Assembly (NCBI GenBank): GCA_025602905.1
Contig: JAHLKI010000011.1
Span: 1 to 64,000, forward strand
Length of the DNA stretch: 64,000 nucleotides
Direction of reading: 5' to 3'
DNA from: Phlyctochytrium arcticum
Taxonomy: Eukaryota; Chytridiomycota; Chytridiomycetes; Chytridiales; Chytridiaceae
Numbering within the stretch: the first letter of the stretch is position 1; each line of letters begins with the position of its first letter. The notes beneath the pieces are model-generated. The model saw nothing but the letters and a program-made list of their open reading frames with translations, ran no database searches and was not told the DNA's origin. A program made the translations under genes and the position numbers. Positions 11,874 through 22,499 of this stretch are shown here, in pieces.

Positions 11874-12306
11874 AGAACTATCATCAAAGTACCTCCAAAG
11901 GTCTACCAGGTCTACCATCTCCAGATGTTAATTCACCTTCAGCTCCAGGGTCATACATAATCTTAGAATGGCCAAGTCGGAATGGAATTTCCATTGAAAC
12001 GTCGATCCTTTCCACAAGAGATTCTTTTTAGGCATATATAGAGCCGGCTGATTTTTTTTTGCTATTTACTTTTAGTTTCTGCATCATTAGATCCTGTATG
12101 TGATGTGTGTCTTGCACCACTTGAACGCATGGATATTGGTAGTTGCAAATAAGATTGTCGTTATTTGGGTTTATGGGGAACCCGATATCAAAAGTCCCAA
12201 AACCTGCTACAATCCTCAAGACGATCCTCGTTGCGCGTTCGTGGCTCGTCGCGCAACTCTCGTTGTCTCCAGCGTTGTCTTCCTGTTGTCTTCGTTGTCT
12301 CACTTG

Positions 12307-12402
12307 GGGACAGGCTAGACGGCGCCAAATGAAAGACTACCTGGCGCCAAGTGAGATTTCCAAGCGAATTTAATTCTTTTAAGGCAGAAATATTACCCTT
12401 TT
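12307..12402 (+). repeat. Left terminal inverted repeat of the transposon
   Basis: It is 96 nt and pairs with 13118-13211. It contains two GGCGCCAA words 19 nt apart (one is degraded by a 2-nt deletion in the right end), a possible transposase-binding arrangement. Confidence 0.9.
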
Positions 12403-13117
12403 GAGACAAATTATTTGAATAACACCAGCACTGTACACCAGACACATCTGCCAGTTTGCACTAGGAGCACCCGAGACATTTTACTGCATACCATGCATGA
12501 GAATTAGTCAAATGTAAAACGTTTATTAGCTGTTCAGCATGGATGCTTTCCTAATGTTATCCCGCACATCGTTGTTTCATGCCCTCCACCAAGGGGACAA
12601 CTTCTTTATCCGATCCTGTCGCAAACAACCGCTTGACCCGAGAAGAGCAACCGTACGAATACGACAGAAATCAAGTCGGAAGCGTCTCTCAGAATCACTG
12701 CCCCGAAAACAAGCGGCTGCACAACGCAGATCCAACACAAATGTGCATTATGTGCTGGAGGGAAGAATCATCCCACTAATTAACCTCACTTGATACCAGT
12801 ACTGTATACCTTGCTGTGTGAGCTTAAAAAACGTCATGGTATAAGAGGGCTGAAAACCATCATAGCTCTCTATAGCTGGCATAAGTTTCTTCTTTCTAAC
12901 TCTTCATATGCTACCCACTTCGTCGAATTATAATCTATCTTTTTATTTCCCCCATACGTGAAGAAGTACGATACCTGTTCAACAATGTCCTGAGGCATTT
13001 TGATCAATTTTTTTCTCCCTACAAACTTTCTATTATGGGCGTTTCTGTGAGCAGGAGGATGGCAGGTCTGATGGCAGGTCAAAGACGACCATTATGTGCT
13101 GCGCGCTACTTTATCCC

Positions 13118-13211
13118 AAAAGCGTAATATTTCTGCCTTAAAAGAATTAAATTCGCTTGGAAATCTCACTTGGCGAGGTAGTCTTGCATTTGGCGCCGTC
13201 TAGCCTGTCCC
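13118..13211 (-). repeat. Right terminal inverted repeat of the transposon
   Basis: It is 94 nt, the reverse complement of 12307-12402 with two substitutions and one 2-nt deletion. Confidence 0.9.
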
Positions 13212-13327
13212 TCTCACTTGTCAACGTGACGGAGGGATCTCAGAGGGCCAGCCAAGGGTCTCTAAGGGTTGGGTCAAACGTTTTCCCTCCAGCTTTCCCT
13301 CTTTGCATTTGGACTGGCCTAAAACGA

Positions 13328-13334
13328 TATAAAA
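13328..13334 (+). promoter_or_regulatory. TATA box of THO2 copy B
   Basis: TATAAAA lies 41 nt upstream of the copy B start codon and about 110 bp downstream of the transposon. It suggests copy B may still be transcribed. Confidence 0.5.
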
Positions 13335-13374
13335 CTTTTGTTCGGCGGAATCACAGATCTCTGGCACAGACAAT

Positions 13375-16300
13375 ATGGAGACAGAGTATGTGACAGAGCA
13401 AAGTCGGTGGTAGTTTCTCAGACTGATTTCGCCTTACAGACGCCAGCTCCTATTGGAGAGTTTGAACAACGACTCGGACGACTCTGTCAAAAAATTGGAT
13501 GGACTGCGAAGATTTCTAGTCAATATCTGTTACGCGGGCGTGCTCGGGAACTTGTCCGTCTCCTCGATCGCTAGTTTCGTCGCCAGCGTCTATATCGAAA
13601 ATACCGGGCGGGATACGCCGGTGGATGCCGAGCCGGCTTTAGGCTATGTGGGGCCTACTAATGTCAAAAATCCGTTAGCTATACCATCGATTATAACGGA
13701 TGTGTTGTGGTTGTTGGATCAGAGTACAGACCCAAAAGTGCAGAGCGGAATGGAAACGGAGCGGGGGAGGGTGGTCGATTTGGCTAAAAAGTTGATGGTC
13801 AGTTTTTTTGGGGGGTTCGATTGGGAAAGGGGAGTTGATGAATTTGGGTTTAGGCAAGAAATTTCATACCTGAAATATTACTCCGTGAGCGACTCGATCT
13901 GGAATTTCAGCAACTGATTGGTCTGGTGCATGATGCCAAAAAAATGGAAAAGAATGAAGTTCGCACACGGACAACCATGTTGTATGCGCAGACAAAGTAT
14001 AACCTGTTGCGCGAGGAGTCGGAAGGATACGCCAAGCTCATCACAGAATTGTTTGGACGTCTGCCAAAACTGCATGATGCACATTTACCTTCTGCTACGG
14101 GTGGGAAATCGACTCCAGCCGAGGCGAAACGACTCCGAGCCCAGGCTGTCAATGAGCACGCCCAATCCGTTATGCGCAACATTACCAGTCTGATTGGATA
14201 TTTTCGGATTGACCCCAACCGAGTATTGGATATCATTCTGGATCTGTTTACCGCAAATATCGCCGACCACTGGGATTTCTTCCTGCGACTACTGGAAATT
14301 AGTCCCTGGGCACCCCGGCAAGATCAAAGGGGACAAAAGGCATCATCAAAGTGTGGACAGGTTCTGGGTTTCAAGTTTGACTGGTACAATAAGAAAAGCA
14401 CCGGTCGTAATGTCCCGGAAAACTTGGTCTATGTCGCTGCCGTTTTGATCAAGCATGGACTGGTTCAACTAGGCGATCTATACCCGCACTTGACGCCGGC
14501 TGATGAGGACATACCGACTGTGTACAAAGACTATTTGGATGGCTTGCGGAAGGCAGAGAAGACGGCGGGTCGTTTCCAGGTTCAGGAGCTGGTCGGCACA
14601 TTGGGCGACGACGCCAAAACGTCCACAGCCGTCACATCCCAGGTCAAGGAAGACAAAGTCGAAGCCAAGAAAACCACTAAAGTCAACCAAAAAGCGGAAC
14701 TCGTTGCCGCACTGATTGCCATTGGACATGTCAAGACGGCATCTACCATGATTGAGCGACAACCGCGACTTGTTGATCTTCAGCCTGAAATTAGCGAAAA
14801 CTTGTGTCGATGGTTGCGTGAATTAACAGGCCCATGGGATACTGGGATATCAAACCGCTCGCTAATGCCGTGCGTATCCCCCGCCCGATCGAATTCGACT
14901 TTCACGCGCCGGTGAATACCATTTTGGTGCGTTTGACCGCTGGACAGGGGCGAGTTCTTGGTGACCGGAATCGGCATTGTTTTTTCTACGAGGACTGGAA
15001 ATCTGAGATGCCAGTTATTCGGAACGCATTCGAGTTTGTCCAGCGCTTGCGCATGTATTTAGCCTATCTTGGACCGTACCTGTACCGGGATCCCATTTTG
15101 GTCGGTCAGTTGATACGTATGGGTGCTTTACACGTCACGGTGGCCGATCAGCGGCTCAAGGGACAAACTACAACTCAATCTGTTCTGACCCCCCAGAGTC
15201 TGGATGCCATGGACTCGGTCCCGTACGAAAAGATTACGGGCTGGCTCAACATTGTCGTCAATTACCTTCTTCCCGCCATTTCTCAATCGGGTCCTAACCC
15301 GGCGAACTCGCAAGGCCTGTGGCAAATCCTTAAAGTCTTCCCGTACGAGAAGCGGTATGCTCTGTATGGCGAATGGAAAAATCGGTTGTATTCCGATACA
15401 CCCGAAATGAGAGTAGCCAAGGCGGGTTGCGAGCGGGATTGCCGATATATGATATCGTAAGTTTTTTGTTTTTACTTGTCTCATGTGTGTATACCTGGCA
15501 ACTAACCACGTAATATTCTAGGCGCTTATCCAAAGACTCGGGCAAACAATCAGGTCGTCAAATCGGAAAAGTTGTTCATTCCAATCCGGTTGTGGCGTTT
15601 GCCTACATCATCAAGCAACTTGAAAGTTACGATAACATGATTCCCCATGTAGTTGACGCCTCTCGCTACCTCACCGAACTGGAATTTGACATTTTACCCT
15701 ATTGCCTGATCGGGGCGCTGGCAGAACCCAAGAAGCGGACTGAAGGTAACGGCATGTCGATTGCACCCTGGCTGAAATCACTCGCAACATTCACGGGGCA
15801 AGTATTCAAGAAACATCCCATGGAACTCACGGCCTTGCTCCGATATTTGGTCAGCCAGCTGACCGTGGGAAATGTCCACGATTTAATCGTGTTGCATGAA
15901 CTGGTTGGATCCATGAGCGGGATCAAACCTATGGAGGAAGCTACCGCGGCTCAATTGGAGGCGTTGGGAGGTGGTGAAACACTCAAGCGAGAAGCCTTTA
16001 TTTGGGAGAATATCCGTACCATGCGTCGATCCGGGTTGCGGCTCATGAGGGCACTAGTCGACACGGGGTATTCGTCGCAACTGGCAATTTTGATTTCGCA
16101 GCGCAAACAGGAGATTATATATCAGGGCATGAACACGGAGGATGATAATATGGACGTCAAAATTTTGGCTTGGTTGAACGACTACTGCCAGCGAACGTTA
16201 CTCCAGTACGCGGAATTCCTGACCTGTGCGGCCCCACCAGATGTTTACGCCATGTGTATGTCGGGTGTGGGAGAATTGATAATGAGCTATGGATTGGATC

Positions 16301-17870
16301 CTAAGGCAGCCTTCTTCTTGGGGCGGGTGAATTTGGCCTGTGAAGTCAAGATAAAACCGCTCAATGAGGACCCAGTGCTTATTCCCACGCCGAACATTAG
16401 TACGATGGCGCCTTTGGAAGAATGCGAGAGCGCGGAGGATGAGTCGACAACTGAAGCCCAGGGCGAGCAAAAACAGCAACAACCCATGTCATCGAGCGGG
16501 AATGTTTGGATCCCCGGTCTGCAACCCACCATCCAATCCGTAGCCCCCCTCCTCCCATCAACAGTCTGGTCCGGCATTTCATCTCCCTTCTACGTGACAT
16601 TCTGGCAACTCTCCCTCTACGACATTTTCGTCCCCAAAACCCGGTACCACGCCGAGATCTCAACCCAAAAAAAACACATTCGCACATTTGAAACCGAGAT
16701 TGCGCAGTTGGAGCGGGAGCAGGATCATGCGTCGGTGGAAGAGGCACGCAAGAAACGCAAAGATATTGATCGGGCGAATGTTGCCATCAAGACTCTGGAA
16801 GCTGAATGGCGGATCCATGAAGATCATCATAAGGGTGTGATGAAGTGGTTGAAACGGGAGAATAGCGCATGGTTTGAAACAAGTGCAAATCGGAGCGATA
16901 TCATCAATACGATGATTCAATACTGCTTGCAACCGCGATGTGTACAGTCTCCGGCCGATGCCATGTTCTGTGCAAAGTTTATCATAATTATGCATTCGCT
17001 CGGCACGCCCAATATACCAATCGCAACCTTATATGACCGGGTAAGTTTTTAGCTACTTTGTCCGTTTTTTACCATTTTACTTATACCCGAAGGATTTTTT
17101 AGATATGCAGTCGCGATATCATCCATGTTTGTATCTTTGCGGCCACGGAGGACGAGGCCAAAAATTACGGAACATTCCTGGCTCTCATATTCCAAACCTT
17201 GAATAGCTGGCATAAAAATGCCGCCTTGTTCCAGAAAGAAGCGATCGGCTCTCCACCACTTCCCGGCTTCCGCAAGAAATGGCCCACCGGTGTCATGTCG
17301 GGCCAGCTGGACCTGACCCACGCCGACTTTATCGAGTACGAGGAATTCTTGCAGGCGCTCCGAAAATGGCATTTGAAGCTCTGTAAAGCCGTGCTGGCCT
17401 GCCTGTCAAGTGGAGAATTCATGCAGATCCGTAATGCCATTTTGGTGCTGGATCGTGTCAATGACTATTTTCCGGCCACCAAGCAAATGGGACAGGCAAT
17501 CAAGCCCGCTGTTATGGAACTGGAAAAGAAGGAAACGCGTGGGGATTTGTAGCAGCTGGCCAGAAGTTTTGGCACCAAACTCCAATTAAATGAAAAGCGG
17601 TGGCTGGACAACCGCGCATTCTGTCAAGTTGTGGAGCGTCAAGGGGACACTGGTAGACAGGAAGACAAAGTTCGGGGGAGTCATAGCAGTCCCACCCACC
17701 GGATCGGGACTGATACACACCGCAAGCGAACGGTAAGGAGATCCCCCCCTCACTCGCTCTTTTGCCCTACCACTGATGTTTTTTTTACTTTACATTAGCA
17801 CGAGGAGGATGGCCAAGTTCGTCAGGTTCGAAGACGGGATGGGCGGGCCTTCGTGAAGGAACGAAGATAA
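13375..17870 (+). pseudogene. THO2 copy B, inverted duplicate with frameshift and nonsense codon
   Basis: Homologous along its length to the intact THO2 at 2258-7813, in opposite orientation. Exons: 13375-13385, 13440-13797, 13854-15456, 15522-17040, 17103-17732 and 17799-17870. Introns match copy A in position, except that the copy A intron at 4084-4145 is precisely absent. Two lesions break the frame: an 8-nt insertion near 14841-14848 (a near-tandem tgggatac/tgggatat repeat), and TAG at 17550-17552 where copy A has a Lys codon. The frame beyond TAG stays open to TAA at 17868-17870, and the disordered tail is about 270 residues shorter than in A. An ATG at 14834, in the correct downstream frame, could start an 863-aa C-terminal half, while the N-terminal half (476 aa) stops at 14915. 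Probably a decaying pseudogene; a split gene or assembly error cannot be excluded. Confidence 0.85.
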
Positions 17871-18202
17871 AGGCTGTTTCCCTTGTATATTGCATTTACA
17901 CACCCCCAGTGTAAATGTTATATACAGTTTGGGCAAGCTTCTACAGCCTGATGTTTTTTTTATAACATATTTGGTAATGGCGGCGTCTAAATTCCCAGGT
18001 TTGGTAATCTGAGGACTTTTTCGTAACAACGTTGGATGACTTTCGCATTTTCGTTCTGATTTTTTCGTTGAGATGCGGACTCATGGCGGAGTTACACGCG
18101 TGGCGCAGCTGCGATCTCGGAATTCAAATTTGGAACTTTGGAACCTTTGTTGACAACTCGAGACTCGAAAGATCTTGGGCAGTACCACTCTGAGCGGAAG
18201 AG
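17871..18202. other. Intergenic
   Basis: Between THO2 copy B and the 252-aa gene. AT-rich; no coding signal or regulatory element recognised. Confidence 0.5.
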
Positions 18203-18961
18203 ATGACTACGTCTGGCAACAATCAGCTCATACGACAGCTGGCGACGATCTTCCTCTCCTCCGAAAGCAACTTTTTCCACTCGCGCACCGCGGCAGACCG
18301 TTCGCTTATTACTCTGGGCAGCGACTATTCTGTGCTCGATAGTTACCATGCCGGCGAGTTTCTGCTGCTATTGGCAGGTTTGAAACCTGTCGTGCTGGTT
18401 TACCTCCCCGGATGTGTCGGATCTTTGGGCAACTCGGTCGACCAGTTGCACGCAAAGCGGATCGCCGCAGAGTATATTGAGGCAGTCTGGCGCCCCATGA
18501 TTGAGCGTGCGAATGCAGTGTTGGTGCAGGAAAAACTGGATCTAGAACTTGTGTCTCTACCCGCAGAAATGTCGACCCCGCACACGCCATCGCTCGAGAC
18601 TTGTTATCTTTGCGTCCGCAAAACGGCACCGGACCTGCCCTCAGACCTATTGCAACGCATCTCCCAGTGCACCCCAGAACGGCCCTTGCGAGTGGATGAA
18701 AGTGTCATGGCCACACTCTTGAACTATCCGTCTTCCCTCCCAGAAACCGATCCACAGATCGGAGACGACTACCGGCAAGTCAGCTACGTTTTGACGGCGC
18801 CAAACGCCGATCCAAACGCCTGGGATAGACTCGTTCTTACGGCCTTTGTCGCGAGTGGAGCGGATGTGGAGAGTGGGGCTGTCCAGCGTCACTTTTCCCA
18901 ACATGAAGCGGCCGTCCGGCAGACACTGGGCGGTGTCGGGCTGCGCAAGTTTGTCAATTGA
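18203..18961 (+). CDS. Unknown 252-aa protein
   Basis: A single exon from ATG 18203 to TGA 18961. I do not recognise the family. It has no signal peptide; a hydrophobic stretch near residues 45-65 (FLLLLAGLKPVVLVYLP) looks like a buried beta strand/helix rather than a membrane span. The rest is soluble alpha/beta with conserved-looking Cys, Leu and Arg residues. Codon use resembles that of neighbouring genes. It starts about 330 bp after THO2 copy B on the same strand. I support it as a gene because of the long frame and protein-like composition; no function is proposed. Confidence 0.75.
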   Translation: MTTSGNNQLIRQLATIFLSSESNFFHSRTAADRSLITLGSDYSVLDSYHAGEFLLLLAGLKPVVLVYLPGCVGSLGNSVDQLHAKRIAAEYIEAVWRPMIERANAVLVQEKLDLELVSLPAEMSTPHTPSLETCYLCVRKTAPDLPSDLLQRISQCTPERPLRVDESVMATLLNYPSSLPETDPQIGDDYRQVSYVLTAPNADPNAWDRLVLTAFVASGADVESGAVQRHFSQHEAAVRQTLGGVGLRKFVN

Positions 18962-19683
18962 TTAGCTAATCTGGCCTCCGGTCTGGTCACGAGATCTCGA
19001 TTTCAAGCGGCCTCCGGCTGTGTTGGCACTGTTTGGATTCTCTGGTTTTCACATTTTGCAATTCATTGGCAGAAGGCAAGCGGTATATCTCAACTTTGTT
19101 TGATATAAGCACGGCAGCATCGTAGAAAGAAGAGGAAGGCTTTATTCTAAGAACAAACTTCACAAGAAGCATACTCGTTGTCGGACGCCCTTACGACCTT
19201 GGAAGCACAAGTGCTGACAGTGGCATTGCTGTAGTGTGAAGACTGGACAGTGAAGAAGTAACGAGTTGGCGCACAGCTCCTTTTGGTAGGGCGATGTTTG
19301 TTCGAGAACGGTGTAGACGGTTTTAGCTGATAAAAGTTTTCTTTATAGGGCTTTATTGTAAATAACCCGGAAAACCAATCACCTCTTTGGGAGGGACAGT
19401 CTGGTCGGAGTAGGACCCGCGTGACTGGCCGATAATCGGGAGTCGAAGTACAGTACACCGTTCAGCTACGATACAGTTGTTTAGTGGAGTATACGGTCTT
19501 TGTGGTTTTCAGAAAGGTTTGCACTTCGTTCTCGTTTCCTCACGTCGTCACAAGGAGCTCATTCATCTTTTTAGTTACTACACTGGTCTTGGTGATTTTA
19601 GAGGCATAAGAGCGGGACTCTTGCTTGGGATTCTCGGCGCCAGTTGAATTCGGATACGGCAATTGAGATTGGTAGAGGGCAAT
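18962..19683. other. Intergenic
   Basis: 722 bp between two plus-strand genes. No gene or clear element; it should contain the RhoGAP promoter. An extra 5-prime exon of the RhoGAP gene is possible but not visible. Confidence 0.45.
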
Positions 19684-21102
19684 ATGACAACGGCGTATGA
19701 TCCGCATGATGCAACGCGTGCTTTCTATTCTTTGCCGCGTCTACCATCAGCTCCACAACTCTCGATACATCCATCACCACCAACAGCGCTAGGAACCCAT
19801 CATCATGTACCCAATTCCGATGCCGCTCGCCAGTATAATCGTTCAGTTGAAGAAAATGACAACTCTGAAGAGCTTCGGGGGGTAACACCCCATTTGGCGC
19901 TCCCACGAAGGACTGCAGTACGAAAAAGTGATGAGACTCATCTTCGAAGGGGTATGCGCACCACAGTAGTTCGAAACTCGCGGGAAGGAGCAGATCGGAA
20001 TTCGTATACAACATATGATTCCGACCAGGCCGAGAGGCAGAATGCAAACACGCATCCTCAATCATCACAACGGACACAAGCGCACAACTCTGAAAATCCC
20101 CATCACGACTTTGCCAATTCACATCATGTGCCAAGAGAGCGCCACGAACTTGCTGGGCCCCGGCCGCAGCATCCACAAAGGACCGAATCATTTCGGCAGG
20201 ATGCCTCTGGATACTTGATTGAGCCGTCAGGGAGAGATGCGACAAGTGCCGGTGGAAGCGTTTGGGCTGGGATTGCGCGATGGGCAGGAAAGTTTAAGGC
20301 TGCTGGAGCACAGCAAAACGGGACTTTGAAAACACAACCCGCACCTCCTGCCACCAAGGGCGCTGTGATTCCAACACGCTCAGACTCTCTTGCGTCGGTG
20401 CGCACATTCGGCACTCCTTTGGACCAAATACTAGCGCGGGAAAGTGACCTGCTCCTGACGGTCAGCTCTCGGCCTTCCAGTCCCCAACTACCTACCCGCT
20501 CTTCCACTACCACATCTACATCTCCAACGTCACTTTCTCGTAATATCCACCATTTGCTTACACATGCTTCACATTTACATATTCCGCTCGTGGTCTTCAC
20601 TTGTACTTCTCACATTGAACTCAACTCCCTTTCCATTCAAGGCCTCTACCGTGTTCCCGGATCGGTCCGTCGCGTCACTTCTTATGCCAACGAGATTGAT
20701 GCCGGCAGCTTCACTTACGAATTTCCACCCGAAGAAACGGCACACACAGTAGCGTCTCTACTCAAGAAATTCCTATCGAGCCTTCCTGGCAGTATCTGGT
20801 CGTCTTCCGAGGTACAAAACGCCATTCGGGCCAGCTTTGCCCAAGACCGAAGTCCTGTTGCCCTGGCTCATGCATTTCGCACGAAATTACCATCCGCTCA
20901 CCATGCATTGCTTCGGCACCTGTGCCGTCATCTGCGGACCGTCTCCAAGCACGCTGCCGTGAATTGCATGACGGCAGAAAATCTCGGCATTGTCTTGTTT
21001 CCTGGAATGGGAGCCATCATTGAAGTTGCTGTAGAGCAGTGGGCCGAAGTGTTTGGGGAAACGAGGTCATCATCCGGAGACGCAGCTGTCGCTGCAGAGT
21101 AA
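19684..21102 (+). CDS. RhoGAP-domain protein
   Basis: Intronless, 472 aa. The first 290 residues are disordered and rich in Ser, Pro, His and Arg. The RhoGAP domain occupies about residues 300-460. Visible hallmarks are GLYRVPGS (arginine-finger loop; the catalytic Arg is present), ASLLKKFLSSLP (the LLKxFLRxLP helix, with Lys present) and NCMTAENLGIVLFP (the conserved Asn that orients the finger). It should stimulate GTP hydrolysis by a Rho/Rac/Cdc42-type GTPase in polarity or cytoskeletal control. The usual LPEPL turn reads LPGSIW, a divergence. The start was chosen as the first ATG in frame (19684); upstream codons in this frame have no ATG. No lipid-binding or other extra domain was seen. 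Confidence 0.85.
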   Translation: MTTAYDPHDATRAFYSLPRLPSAPQLSIHPSPPTALGTHHHVPNSDAARQYNRSVEENDNSEELRGVTPHLALPRRTAVRKSDETHLRRGMRTTVVRNSREGADRNSYTTYDSDQAERQNANTHPQSSQRTQAHNSENPHHDFANSHHVPRERHELAGPRPQHPQRTESFRQDASGYLIEPSGRDATSAGGSVWAGIARWAGKFKAAGAQQNGTLKTQPAPPATKGAVIPTRSDSLASVRTFGTPLDQILARESDLLLTVSSRPSSPQLPTRSSTTTSTSPTSLSRNIHHLLTHASHLHIPLVVFTCTSHIELNSLSIQGLYRVPGSVRRVTSYANEIDAGSFTYEFPPEETAHTVASLLKKFLSSLPGSIWSSSEVQNAIRASFAQDRSPVALAHAFRTKLPSAHHALLRHLCRHLRTVSKHAAVNCMTAENLGIVLFPGMGAIIEVAVEQWAEVFGETRSSSGDAAVAAE

Positions 21103-21604
21103 ATACTTTTCTCTTTCTTTTTTGGTAATCCCGTTGCGTAGATTTTGGTTCACTTTGAGATACCCATTTTACAGTAGTTTTACATCACATCACGAGTACA
21201 TACACGAGAAAGGAATACATCCAAGTTTTGATAGTTTTATTCTTGCAATGTCGCCTTCTCCCGGTCCCTTTTCCACCACATTTCATGCATTGAGCTTCAA
21301 GTAGGCGATCTTAGGAAGTGTGATCAAGTTGATCAACTGGTGGGATTTTTCCTTGGCAAAGCGGAGGATGAAATTTGGACAGCGCAGCCCCGCAACACAG
21401 CCACGGGGCACAGCCACGCACTGCGGAATGTGTCGTGGCAGTTGCTGCATGACATTTGGTGACATTCAAAACTCAAATTGCCACGCTTCTCCTCGCTGCC
21501 TTTTCCTCATAACAAAACCACAAAACCATTCGCGTTACTTTTCCAATCACTCAGAAGAACTCATAAACGCACTCCAGACTATCATCAAACCCCAACCTTC
21601 AACC
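21103..21604. other. Intergenic
   Basis: 502 bp between the RhoGAP and LITAF-domain genes. No gene or convincing motif recognised. Confidence 0.45.
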
Positions 21605-22247
21605 ATGACCAAAAAAGACTTTCCCAACGGCGACGGCTTCAACACGGACAAGAACGCTCCCAAGGACGCTCCGCCCTCCTACTCGTACGCTCAACCACTT
21701 GCTCCTCAAGTCGGCGCTTCGTCTACCCACCCACAACTCTACCCCGTCTCCATTCCTCCCACCAACCTCCCAAATAACCAGTACCCCGGCAGTGCAGGTA
21801 GCATTTCACCCTACCCTCCCAACGAAACCACTCCGCTCTTCCCCGCGCCCGATTTGAACACACCGAGTGCCGAGTATTACACGGCAAACCCTGGTGCAGC
21901 CGTTATAGTCGTCCGAAATGGGATGCCAATTGGAGTGGATGTGCGTGACGGCGTGGTGTTTGTGGACACGCGGGAGCCATTAAGGTTTGTCAATTGTTTC
22001 ACATATATTTTCTCTCACTGTTGATCTAATGTTACTTTTAATTTGCAGAATGCATTGCCCTTACTGTAATCAAACGGTCATAACCAAAGTCCGACGGGAA
22101 TCAAACGGCATGACTTACTGCTCATCCCTTCTCCTCTGCTTTGTTTTCTGGCCCTGCTTCTTTTTGCCATTTTGCATGGACGGATGCAAGGACCGTGTTC
22201 ACAGCTGTCCAAATTGCAAGCATGTCCTGGCAGTTGTCCCTGCTTAA
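21605..22247 (+). CDS. LITAF-domain (LPS-induced TNF factor-like) membrane-associated protein
   Basis: Two exons (21605-21984 and 22049-22247) with a 64-nt GT-AG intron, phase 2, giving 192 aa. The N-terminal two thirds are Pro/Tyr/Asn-rich and disordered, with PPSYSY- and YPPN-like short motifs of the kind bound by WW or ESCRT partners. The C-terminal LITAF domain shows the split zinc ribbon: CPYC at the start and CPNCKHVL at the end, with a hydrophobic segment (CSSLLLCFVFWPCFFLPFC) between that dips into the membrane. Family members sit on the cytosolic face of endosomal/lysosomal or plasma membranes. The intron falls exactly before the first CxxC motif. Confidence 0.9.
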
Positions 22248-22499
22248 GAGTTGATTTCAGTCCAATCACTCGGCCCCCCGTTCTCAAGTTAATCATAATG
22301 TTTTGCCTGTAAATTCCCTTTTGTTTTCGGTAATCTTTTGTACATATTTTCTGGTAATGATAATCATTGCGTTGCATCAGTGAAATCAAGGCGTGCAGAT
22401 GGGTTTGCGTGTGGCATATGTTTACATGCATACATCCAAGTGTAAAGAACAGAAATAAAAGATGAAAAGGAAAAACATGATGGAAATATGAGAGGATAT

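Larger units (their letters stand above)
12298..13220. mobile_element. Non-autonomous Mutator-like DNA transposon (MITE), 905 bp with 9-bp TSD
   Basis: The element spans 12307-13211. Its ends are long terminal inverted repeats: 12307-12402 (left) and 13118-13211 (right), beginning GGGACAGGCTAGACGG. They differ by two substitutions and one 2-nt gap over about 95 bp. It is flanked by perfect 9-bp direct repeats TCTCACTTG at 12298-12306 and 13212-13220, the expected target-site duplication. Long TIRs plus a 9-bp duplication fit the Mutator-like (MULE) superfamily. The interior codes for no recognisable transposase, so it depends on an element elsewhere. The high TIR match and intact duplication suggest a fairly recent insertion. 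The superfamily is inferred from structure alone. Confidence 0.9.
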
